The position numbers were made by a program, and so were the translations under genes. Under the pieces are notes generated by a model, which did no database searches, was not told the origin of the DNA, and was given only the letters and a program-made list of their open reading frames with translations. From Ciona savignyi (Eukaryota > Chordata > Ascidiacea > Phlebobranchia > Cionidae), in assembly GCA_000149265.1 (NCBI GenBank), contig CH001964.1, positions 669,349 to 733,348 of the forward strand: 64,000 bases of DNA. Reading direction: 5' to 3'. This document shows positions 20,591-31,700 of the stretch, piece after piece; position 1 is the stretch's first letter, and each line of letters opens with the position of its first letter.

Positions 20591-23500
20591 ATGTTTCAGG
20601 AAAGTAAACCAATCATGACAACTTTCATAGGTTCTCCCCCTTATGTTACGACTAGCCCTGCTGTTTCCAGTCCCGCCAACAAGGCTTACTCAAAAGCCTT
20701 TCGTATTCTTGGGGTATGTATATTGCTTAATATTTCGAAAACTACTTAAAATAAAGCCACGAGACTAGGTATTGTAATTCTCATAAAATTTTAGTAATTT
20801 ATTATCACTATTTCTTGATTATATTGTCCTAAATATTAATTTAATGAATATTTAGCTAGAATAAATAACTTTAGAGACAAGAAAACGCCATTAATGCAAT
20901 CATTTGTTGCATTTTTGCTTTAAATTGATACGTGGCTAACCATACGTGGCTAACCAACCACCCATTTTAACATCACCGTGCTTATTTTATTTCATGGAAA
21001 AGTGTGTTTTAAATACTTTGTTTAACCTGCTATAAAAAGCATTGATTAAAGTGATCATACCAAAGTTACTCGCAAAAAAACGACCATAAAGCTCGATTGG
21101 GGGGAAACTAAAAGGAAGAAAAGCGGGAAGGAAAGACACTGCACAATAAAATGAAGATTAGTACATAAGAGTTAGTTTTAAACTTTAGTTCCAAGTTTAA
21201 GATTAGTGTTAAGGGCAGGGTCTAAAATCTAAATTAGTTTCCTTTCTTCCCGCTTTACCTTCTTTAAGAGTTGCCAGTAGTAGTACTACGGGGTGCTGGA
21301 CAAAAATCGTGAGAATTCTAACATTCCTTAACAAACAAATAATAGTTTAAACTTATACGAATATTCTTTTCTTGAATATAAACGTAATAATATTTTCCAG
21401 ATCATTCAAATTTTACTTGGGACTCTGTCAATAATTACCTGGTGTTACGCATTGGCCTTTGCTGCGTCAAGCTTTTACTATGATATATTTGCGTTTATTT
21501 CAGCTGGAATTTGGTGTGGCATATTCGTAAGTACTGATATGCTATTTAACATATAGGATAAAATGTAAATTATTAGTTACCAATAAAGTATGCTATTTAT
21601 ACCACCAAAATCTACGCTTCAGCCCTAATATATTTTCTTTAACATATAGGATAAAATGTACAGATCATTCAGATAGCAATAACATAATCCATTAAGACAA
21701 AAAAAACAGGGTTAAGCCTTATTTTTTACATGTATATATCGCGCTAGTTTTAAACCGATAATGGGTTCGTAATTACATACATGTTGAATATGTTGTAAAT
21801 CTCTTAAAATAATAACCTTGCTGTAATATGTTACGAATACCAGGTTATAATAGGTTAAAACAAAAAAATGACCCAACAGCAAATAATTCCACAAAAGTGT
21901 GCTATACGTATTACTTATTACTACATAAACAAGAACACAAAGTTTGTCAACTATTTGTTATTCTGGTAACTGATTTTTTGTGGAGTAACTCTAGTTTTCT
22001 AAAAAATAATTGATTTAGTTTTTTAATATAATAACTTTAGATATAAATATGTTTAAACTTTGATAATTTTAGTTCTTGGTGGCGGGTATCTTGGCAGCCG
22101 TATCATCAGTCGAGCCCAACCATTGCAAAGTGAGTGTTTTTAAAGCAATGTAAATGCAGCAAATAAGGAAATAATTGAATTTAGGAATTTTAAGACTGAG
22201 TATATTTTTAATTAAATTGTCCGATGGCTCAAATTTGCAAAGATTGTGTTTTCTTCAGGTTTATTTGATTTCTTTTAAAAAAACATAAAAAAATATATAA
22301 ACAATCGTTATCCAAAAATATAACACGATTTTTCTCTTTAAGAACCTATATAATTTTTTGGGGAAGTTTCGCAATGTTTAAATAATATGATCAGTATTTG
22401 TTTGGATTTAAGTTTATTTGCGTACTTAATGTCTTACAAATCTATGCACGCATTTTAACATTTTTACCTTGCTACAACCCACGATGGACATGTCTTTTTT
22501 ATGAAATCGGCATATGAACTGGTCGCGTTAACCATTCGGCAAAATGACCAAACCGTTCTCTCTCTTTTATGTTGTTTTTTTTAATCGATCCAAGTTTCGA
22601 ACCCATGGGGATCGTGACTAGGAGTTAGAACCGTTTTTTTGTACAGAATTCGGTATATGAACCAAAACAGTATTATATTGTTTTGGTCTTAATTAAATTG
22701 TGTTTGCTTATTATCGTTATTTCGCTTAGGTTTGGCGGCCGTGTCCGCTATATTTATTTAATGATATCTTTTTTTAATGACGTGTATTAACGATTGTTTG
22801 TATTACCGGCTGTTCCTGTGTCGTAATTTGATTAGTTTACCAATTCTTAATACTGAGGCAAAAATTGAATAAACTAAACTAAAACAGTCCATCTTACTCT
22901 TAGATCATTTCCGGATTGGTGATGTCTATTTTTGCCGCCCTATTCGCAACAACGATGTTCGCTTTAGAAACTATAGGAGCTATTAATGCGCAATACGCTG
23001 CCAACTGGTACAGATATAACGGGTACTACTGTACACCGTATTACAAAGAGTCGTATTATCAATCAAGTACATACGTTCCGACTTGCAACAGTCCTACTCG
23101 TCCGTCCGAGTACATAGAAAGTGTTTACATCCCTTCAACTTATGTGTCGTGCAATTATTACAACGATTATTCTGTAAGTATATCATCATATGTTTTAATT
23201 ATTTTTACCGAGCTTAATTTTCAACCTATGATAGGATCATTTTTATGAGTATTTTCTCTATATAATCTGTATCGGCCACACGACCGTACCCAATTTCATA
23301 AATAACACAAAGAAATATTATCCTGTAATAACTATACACCTACAATCGTAATTTTTCAATCCATCATTCAAATACAATTAATAGCATATTATAGAACATT
23401 CATGTTTATTCTCGTGAATGGAAAATGCAAGCAGCTTTAACAAACGGACAATCATCAAATTACCTCGCGCTCACTTTCGGGTTACCGTAGCTATTTTTAG

Positions 23501-25621
23501 TGTGCTGTGTGTTTGAGACATTTCTTTAGTTTTGTAATGCCCATTATTCCACTGGATTCCGGCAATGCACGTTAAGTGTCTTGCCCAAAAACACAACCCA
23601 TCAGCTAGCTACCAGTTTCTAATCTGCAACCCTTAGCCCGAAAAGCGACGCAGTAAAGCAATACCCTAATCGGTCGAACGTAAACATCAAGACTATAAAT
23701 AATTTAATAAAAAATAAAAAAAAAATATTAGAGATCAATGAAATGTGATTTACCTTAATCTTGTCTTAGAATGGAGGTGTTGGTATGTCTACTCTTCATG
23801 GTTTTATGGCTTTCTATGCGTTTGTCGAATTAATCGTGGCCATCGTTCACTCAGTTTATTGCTGCAAATACAAATGTGGTCCTCAATCGGTAATTATTAT
23901 ATTTAGTAATATTATTTTCTTGTTTATCCCCGTGAATGGGAAAACGAAGGGGGTTAACACACTGCCCGGGTTTCTGGAGCTATTACAGTGAGTTGTGTAA
24001 GATTCCCAAGTTTCTTTAATTGAGTAGAACCCATTTTTCTCATGGATTCAGGCAATATCCGTTAAGTACCTTGCACAAGGACACAACTGTATAGCTAGCG
24101 ACCAGTTTCGTACCTTCAACCCTTCGGTTATAGGACATTGGCCGAACCAAGCGGATTAATGGGTTCGGTAACCCGGCGGTAGGCGCGAGGTGATCTGACG
24201 ATTGCCCGTGTGTCAACCCCCTTGGTTTTCCCATTCACCGGGGATAAACATAAATATCCTATCCTATTCTAACCGCTCGGAAATATCTTAAGCCTTTTTG
24301 GATATGACGCAAATAATGCCACCACGTCTTGATAAAATGTAACACCGGTCATTAAATCTGTTAAATGTTTTGTCTTGACGCGCGGTTTTTATTTCTGTAG
24401 TAACAAATTTAAGCAGATACTTTACCTTCAGTCTTCAGCTACAACCTGTGGTTCAATATGTGTACCAGCATCCGTTAACCCAACAAATGCCAGGATCCAA
24501 TGTTAGTCATCCAGGAGGTAACTTGAAATTATTATGAGTAATTTTCGATTGCGAAGGGACTTAAATTTGTCTTGTTTTTTTTTTCTGGATAACGCTGGTG
24601 ACAGGTGACATAGCCCGACCGATTAGTTTGGTGGTTAATTGCGTCACCTTTTACTTATAGGGCTGCAGGTTAGAAGCTGGTCGCTAGATAGTCGGTTGTG
24701 TCCTTGGGCAAGGCACTTGTGACCTTTCCCAAATGGATGGTGCTGAACACAGCGGAAAAATGGATTTTGCTAAAATGAAGGACCGTTTGAATCATAGGGG
24801 GGATCTGACAGTTACCCGTGTGTTAACCCCTTGGTTTTCCCTATTCACGGCGATAAACATGAAAATCCTATCCTATGTCTGTTCGCCAGGTCATTGAGTA
24901 AAACGCGTTATCGAACCAGGTTAAAACTTTAAGGAATCCTAACTGGCATGTCTATGGAGAAGTTTTGTGTATTGTGTATTAAATATGTTCTATGTACAGG
25001 AATCCCAATGGCCGGAGCTTACACGACAGCAGGAACAGTTCCCTACCAAATCCAGCCGGTTCCCCATATGTACACTAACCAAGAGAACATGATGGTATTT
25101 GTGATTAGATAAAGTAATGGTATTTATGCCAAAATAAAACGATAGTGTTTATGCCATAACAAAATAATGGTATTTGTGATTAAATAAAAATGATGGTATT
25201 TATTCCAAGATTAAAACTTGGCACTGTAACACAACCAAAAGTAAGTTAGTAACTCAACAAAATAAACGTAAACTTCATAAAATACAAACCTGTCATGAAC
25301 TGAATTTAACAACAGGTAATAGTTCAATAATTAAAAAAAAACGTGCGACCGATTAATTAGGCCACCGTCGAGTTAAACCACACGTAAACTTACATACCTA
25401 AAATACCATTTCAGTTATGTAAACATTGCAACTTTTATTTTATTTCTTGTATTGGAAACAAGCTTCTTAAGCATTTAAGGTGACAAACATTTTAGATAAA
25501 CCAACATAACACCGGCAACCCTGTCATGACGTCACCAAACCCCATCACGTCACATGACGCGACGTCATCGGGTAATACATCGTTACCGAAATATTCCGAA
25601 ATACAACAACCCCAGCAGTAA
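20591..25621 (+). CDS. MS4A-like four-transmembrane protein
   Basis: Eight exons, all in agreeing phase: 20591-20713, 21401-21526, 22073-22129, 22904-23173, 23770-23889, 24439-24517, 25000-25094, 25496-25621; about 331 residues. Exon 1 is a Ser/Pro-rich cytoplasmic N terminus. Four hydrophobic segments follow: LGIIQILLGTLSIITW, AFISAGIWCGIFFLVAGIL, GLVMSIFAALFATTMFAL and AFYAFVELIVAIVHSVYC. Between TM3 and TM4 is a Tyr/Ser-rich outer loop of about 60 residues with four Cys. The C-terminal tail (QPVVQYVYQH, LPKYSEIQQ) is Pro/Gln/Tyr-rich. The Ile-Gln-Ile-x2-Gly pattern in TM1 and the topology fit the MS4A (CD20) group of membrane proteins. Start: first Met in the open exon; Met at residue 9 is an alternative. 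The last codons could instead splice from 25617 to 26146. A poly(A) signal AATAAA lies at 26376-26381. Confidence 0.8.
21103..21265. mobile_element. MITE-like element, copy in first intron of the MS4A-like gene
   Basis: Begins GGAAACTAAAAGGAAGAAAAGC and ends TTTCCTTTCTTCCCGCTTT: the clearest pair of inverted ends (about 25 bases) of the family. Confidence 0.7.
22735..22890 (+). repeat. Retroposon family 3, 3' end
   Basis: Landmarks TAACGATTGTTTGTATTACC, TTTGATTAGTTTACCAA and the terminal AATAAACTAAACT. Related ends occur at 30150-30475, 41030-41165, 56800-57045 and 60090-60250 on the plus strand, and in reverse near 35885-36050, 37395-37470 and 52870-52970. The type (LINE or SINE tail) is unclear. 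Confidence 0.55.
23408..23660 (-). repeat. SINE family 1, minus strand
   Basis: Contains the complements of the tail, of the GTAACC core, and of the Cys-loop-like AAGGACACAACC landmark. Inside an MS4A-like intron. Confidence 0.6.
23920..24270. repeat. Two SINE family 1 copies in head-to-head inverted arrangement
   Basis: A minus-strand copy (23920-24130) abuts the 3' half of a plus-strand copy (24140-24270), which ends GGGGATAAACATAAATATCC. Together they could form a long hairpin in the intron transcript of the MS4A-like gene. Confidence 0.65.
24615..24880 (+). repeat. SINE family 1, full length but diverged
   Basis: tRNA-like head, GTCCTTGGGCAAGGCACTT, shortened middle, and a CCTATCCTATG tail. 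Between exons 6 and 7 of the MS4A-like gene. Confidence 0.75.
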
Positions 25622-25764
25622 GGGTATGTACAAAAACCTAATCTTTTATTGTGTCTACTTACCACAAAGTTTAGAAGTCTGTTTTTGTTTGTACTAAAAG
25701 CTCAAAGGTGTTCTAATCGTACAAAAATGTTATGGATTGGGACTGACAGTATAAGTACTTTTCG

Positions 25765-26000
25765 CGGATTTAAAAACTGGTCGCTAGCTAGTCGGTTTTG
25801 TCCTTGATCAAAGCACGTAACAGACATTACCTGAATCCGATGGAAAGATGGGTTCTACTAAATTACAGGAACGATTGTATCTTACACAACACACTGCAAT
25901 AGCTTCGTTAACCCGATAGTGGGCGCGAGGTGATCTGACAATTGCGTCTTCTCATTCACGGGGATTAACCATAAATATCCTGTCCTATCCTACCTTCTGT
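25765..26000 (+). repeat. SINE family 1 copy
   Basis: Core landmarks from AAAACTGGTCGCTAGCTAGTC to TATCCTACC, missing the extreme 5' head. It sits directly 3' of the stop codon exon of the MS4A-like gene. Confidence 0.7.
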
Positions 26001-26174
26001 TAGTATCAAATATGCCAGTAAGTTAATGCGCTGTCCAAAAATGACTTGCCCAATAAAACAATCATAGAGTGGCCTAGTCCCGATTACAATCCCTAAACAA
26101 AACAACAATGCTGTTAATGATTAATGACATTTAATTCCACAGGTACATGAATGAACGGACAGCAAACAAATGAG

Positions 26175-26290
26175 ATCAACAATCCGTCAAACATATATTT
26201 CTTCTATATAAAACAATTAATTAATTATTTAAATATATTTTACATATATTTCTTCTATATAACACAATCAAAAAATTATTTAAAGCAATA
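26175..26290 (+). repeat. Short tandem duplication, ~67-bp unit x2
   Basis: ACATATATTTCTTCTATATA followed by an AT-rich block occurs twice. Confidence 0.7.
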
Positions 26291-26449
26291 TTTACCCCTC
26301 AATATAATTACTTAAATAAAATGATTTTAAGTGTATTGTGAATTTCTTGTAATAAGATACTGTAAATATATGCAGAATAAATTCAAGCGTGCATCATAAC
26401 AGCGAAATTTTGTGTTGTATAATAAATATTGTATTAAACGCTGTGTTGG

Positions 26450-28700
26450 CGAGCGGTTTTGCTGCGTGTGTTTATTTATAAATTAAAGAAATTGGCGCAT
26501 TATGATTTAATTTCTCAAATTTAAACAAATCTCAGTGAGCACAATTTCGGCAACGTCAGTACACAAATTGTCAGTTTTCGTTAAGCTTTCGCTTATTGTT
26601 GTACTTCAAGACCTTTGTTTAAAGCCCTGTTGTCGATTATATGTAATAATTAAATGCCACGTTTTTAGTTAATATAGCATGGTAAAGTCATAACCATTCT
26701 TGTTGGTGGCACACAGTTTATTAAAGTTTTGGTACAATATACACATTAACCAGACAAATTTACCAGTGACACTGTCGCCCAAATGAAATCTACACAATGA
26801 CCACCCTTCAGTCGAAGGACTAATAGCCGAAGCAGTTAACAGAAACGGTTAAAATTTGGACAGTAGTCTCACATAATGACCCCTACAGTTTAAACCAAAC
26901 TGGAACGGCCATTGTTTCCAAGATGGCGTATACCCAATTAAGACCTCTATAAACGGCAAAATGTGACGAGTGGTACCCTCCATGAGTCATTGTTTTTAAA
27001 CGAGTGTTTGGCTGAGTAACAATTGTGGTGATTCCCCAATGTTTGTTCGGTTGAAAGCAGCATGTGCTAGGCTGCGCGCCGATGTTCTCGTTTAGCTGTA
27101 AAGTTTTGTTATCGTGGAGCAGTGCTTTGTAAAATAAAGGTGTTGATTGTGCATCTGCTAGCTGTTTTGTTGGGAAAAAGTTGCCGATGTAAGAAGGGGT
27201 ATTGGCTCAAAATTGTTAAAGGGTTTTGAGTTCAGGTTGCAGATCCAAGCTTTGATTTTAAATTGTTAAAAAATCTAAGACTTCCTATGTCAGGATTTTG
27301 AGTGACAGCCGTTTATGTGAGGTCAGTTTGCATTGAAGAGATATGGAGAATAATTAGTTAAACGCCTCCTAAAGGAATCTATACTATACCAACACCTGTC
27401 ATAAATTATAGTTGCGTAAACTATAAACAATGGCCCAAATCATTTCCGGCATTAGTAATCATGGCAATTAGTCAAATGTCTGCTTCGAATCGTACAATAA
27501 TATACGTTGTTGCTATTTTATTTGATGAAGTGTTGTCTTGTTTTCATGATAGGTTACTTTAGTACTATTAGTATGTTTGTAATTTTATACCAGTTGATAA
27601 TGGTTTTTTATATTATATGTAGTCGTAGAAACACTTTAAACTTACTAGTCAGGTTACTGATTTTTTGCAGTGGGTTGTGCAACGTTTAGACAGTTTTGTG
27701 GAGGAGGGTTGTAACTGCACCGTTTATCGGTGTGGATAAGCGCTCGATCCTAAGAGCGTGGCTCGAATGTAATGCTCCCGATTCCGAGGACGAGGCCACG
27801 CTGGTTCGAACGTTAGTTTGTTTATTGTCAAAACGTTGTCAATTAAACACACGAAAAAATCAAAGCACTTTACTCGTGAACGTTTCGCCGCGACTCGCGT
27901 CAAAATAACAGCGCGATGCAGATAATAGACCGTTCGCTTTCCTTGGTTCTTGCGGTTTGTCAACCGGTTCTTGTTCAAGCGGCAGTTGCGACTTTGTCTT
28001 ATGCTTTCTGTGACTTTAACTGTCCGACTAAGCTCCGTAGACCGGGAACTTTGAGTCACACCAGCCGAAGCCAGATGCTGGTTTTCCCGCAGAGCTCATG
28101 TCGTTCTTAGCCTCTCTACTATCTCTTCGTTCTGTCTGTGCCAGCCGTCTGAGCCACCCTCGTTCAACCCAATCCTTGTTTATAAAGGCCAACTCAGCAT
28201 CACGGCGTTGAAAGTTTGACATGGCATTTTAGTATTGATTATAATCCAACGCATTTTCACCACTGGAGACCTGAGGAGACCCTGATGTTGTTTATTCGTT
28301 CTTTGTCCGACTAATTAACTTGGTGGGTTAGTGCGTCGCCTTTCAGCCGAATGGTTGCAGGTTAAAAACTGGTCATTAGCTAGTCATTGTGTTCTTGGGC
28401 AAGTCACTTAACGGACATTGCCTGAACCCTGCGAATTATTAGGTTCTACTACATTGAAGAAACGTGTGAATCATGCACAACACACTACAATAGCTCCGGT
28501 AACTTTGACGGTGGGCGAAAACAATACTGTAGAAACAAAAACTAATTAAGATGATATAAAGCCTTAGTGTGCGGTAAAGCGCGACCAGTACGAGGGGGGT
28601 TAAAAATTGCCCATTATAGACACGCCAGTAATATAGGATAAAACATTCGCTAACCAACTCTATTCATTCTTGAAATACAGATTTTAAATGTAATTATTGT
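26450..28700. other. Intergenic region with mobile-element relic and no supported gene
   Basis: Bases about 26530-26960 are a diverged, inverted copy of 62035-62290, including CCAAACTGGAACGG and ATGGCGTATACCCAATTA. Bases 27690-28230 are locally GC-richer and contain a hairpin (27755-27765 pairing with 27791-27802). Short overlapping frames on both strands there match no family I know. A truncated family-1 SINE lies at 28308-28520. Confidence 0.5.
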
Positions 28701-28710
28701 ACAATTTCAA

Positions 28711-31700
28711 ATGAAGGTTTGTTTATTCGCTGTTCTAATGGTCCTGATATGCGACTCACACGGTAAGTAAAGCATTTTTTTGTTTTTTGGCTAAGTTTTA
28801 AACCCATCATCGGCTCATTCCCATGAGAGTTTTTTATATAGAATTGTTATATTTATCAGTAGCGTTAACCGTTCACGAATGAACAAGTGAAGTAGTATTG
28901 TAAAAGGATGAGATAAGATATGCATGTTTATTCCCATTAATAGGAAAACCAATGGGGTTAACACAGGGACAATCGTCAGATTACCTTGCGCATACCGTCG
29001 GAGCTATGGTAGTATGTTGTGTGATTAAGACGTTTCCTTAATTTTGTAGAACACATTTTTCCGCTGGGTTTAGATAAAGCGTCCACTAAGTGCCTTGCCA
29101 TAGGACACACCAAATAGTAATGTATAGTGCCACACGTAATGTATAATGCCACACGTAATGTATAATGCCACAAGTAATGTATAGTGCCACACGTAATGTA
29201 TAGTGCCACACGTAATGTATAATGCCACACGTAATGTATAATGCCACAAGTAATGTATAGTGCCACACGTAATGTATAGTGCCACACGTAATGTATAGTG
29301 CCACACGTAATGTATAGTGCCACACGTAATGTATAGTGCCACACGTAATGTATAGTGCCACACGTAATGTATAGTGCCACACGTAATGTATAATGCCACA
29401 CGTAATGTATAATGCCACAAGTAATGTATAGTGCCACACGTAATGTATAGTGCCACACGTAATGTATAATGCCACACGTAATGTATAATGCCACAAGTAA
29501 TGTATAGTGCCACACGTAATGTATAATGCCACACGTAATGTATAATGCCACACGTAATGTATAGTGCCACACGTAATGTATAATGCCACAAGTAATGTAT
29601 AGTGCCACAAGTAATGTATAGTGCCACACGTAATGTATAGTGCCACACGTAATGTATAGTGCCACACGTAATGTATAGTGCCACACGTAATGTATAGTGC
29701 CACACGTAATGTATAATGCCACACGTAATGTATAATGCCACAAGTAATGTATAGTGCCACACGTAATGTATAGTGCCACAAGTAATGTATAGTGCCACAC
29801 GTAATGTATAGTGCCACACGTAATGTATAGTGCCACACGTAATGTATAGTGCCACCGGTATTCAAACATGCAACCCTTCGACTCAAAGGCGTCACACTAA
29901 CCAAGCAGACTAAAATTTAAACAAAAACAATTAAATAAAGCCCTATTTACAGGCAGAAGAAGACCAGTATGCAATCGTTTTTGCTTTGCTGGGCACAGCT
30001 GTTTAAACCCGAACAACCTGGATGAAAATAAGCTTATGATGGGAACACCAAAGACTTGCTTAGACTGTCTTAGTGCAGCATGCAGTGGGTGTTACTTGGA
30101 GAATACATTATTTTATTCACATTATTTTGAGCGTTTTTCTTTTAAATAATATTTGTGTTTTAATGCGAGAGTTTTTGTTGATTTAAATTTATATTTTCTG
30201 TTTTCTGTGACGTCATTATTTTCTCTCATTTGACTTTTTTACTCAGATATTTGATTTATATTCCTCTGTGTTTATTGTTTTATTTTGTTCATTCGTTTCA
30301 GTTAACGCATTTAATAGACTTTATGGGACAAGTGCGCGTAATTGCAAAGGGAAAATTCTTTAGACTAACAACAACGTGTTTTAACGACTGTTCGTTTTCC
30401 GTCTTTTCCGGTTTCTGTGGCGTGATTTGCTTCATTTGCCATTATATAATAGTGGACAACAATAAATAAACTAAACTGAACATTTGAAACTTTGGCGTGA
30501 CGCTGCAGTCTGATCAAACATACAATGGGGTCAGTTATGCGACCGAGTGGTTAGCAAAATCATATGCAGTTGCATTAATGCCATTTACAGTCGACTGAGT
30601 GTATAAATAACCCAAGGTTGTTTTTTACCGATCCAAGTTTCGAACCCATAATGGGCTCGTCACTTGGATCGTTTTTGTATAAGAGTCGGTATATGTATCG
30701 GTCGCGTTAACCATTCGACCACACGGCCGTACATAAATAACCTGAGGGCACAATGGACTTGCTAGTGGCTGGTTTGGCGCCCCCTGCGCCCATTCACTGG
30801 GATAACATAAATATCTATATACATTTTGACAGAAAAAGAATTCACTGATGTGTTGTCAACGAACTTCGGTATCGACTGCTGGCCTAACGCGTGGGAAATC
30901 GAATGCCCCGACAGCTGTGCACTTTGGAGAAGAGCACACGACGGGATGTTACAACGGTGTAAACATTGCCTTCGCCACTGTAATGGTGTGTTTGTGGATA
31001 TGTATGTTATATCTATGGGGATGGGTGGGGACTGTGTTGTGTCAACTTGAAGGCGCCGTATATCTAGTAAATAGTGGATATATTACAATGTGTGGATAAT
31101 TAGACATGACATGAATTTAAACGACGTATTAGATAACACTGGGTTGGAGCAATGTAAAGTGACATTTTCAGGTGTACAGTAAGACACCTCATGCTCACAG
31201 TCGAGTTGTTAGAGTTATTACAGTGTGTGGATAATCAGACATGACTTTTAATTTAAACGAATCATTAGATACCGCTGGGTAAATGCGATGAAAAGTTACT
31301 TGCTCAGGTGCACAGTAATAAACCTCATGCCAATAGTCGAGTTGCTTGAGCTATTACAGTGTGTGGATAATCAGACATGACTTTCAATTTAAACGACTTA
31401 TTAGATACCATTGGGTTGAAGCAATGTGAAGTGCCTTGCTAAGGTGCACAGTAATACACTTTAATACAGTCAGTTATGTACCTTGTTTTTGCCTTCACCA
31501 GAGAAAATGAAGGAAATTTCGTATTGTCAACACAGCGGGGAGTCTCTCGACACAGAGACAATGGAATGCTTGAATAAGTGCAATCAACTGAAGACGTATC
31601 CTGTGTCAATGCCGTGTGGTTTGTGCAGACAGATTTGCTCCGGTAATCTTTGGCTTGCACTAACATATAACTGATTCCTAATACCTGTCTCAATTATTCA

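Noticed and set aside
27696-28222. Overlapping frames of 64-111 codons in GC-richer DNA
   Set aside because: No family features, no splice context and competing frames on both strands. A genuine gene relic cannot be excluded.
28976-29904. Three overlapping minus-strand frames of 260-300 codons
   Set aside because: All are translations of one 19-bp tandem repeat inside a SINE; the unit length and lack of stops explain the open frames.
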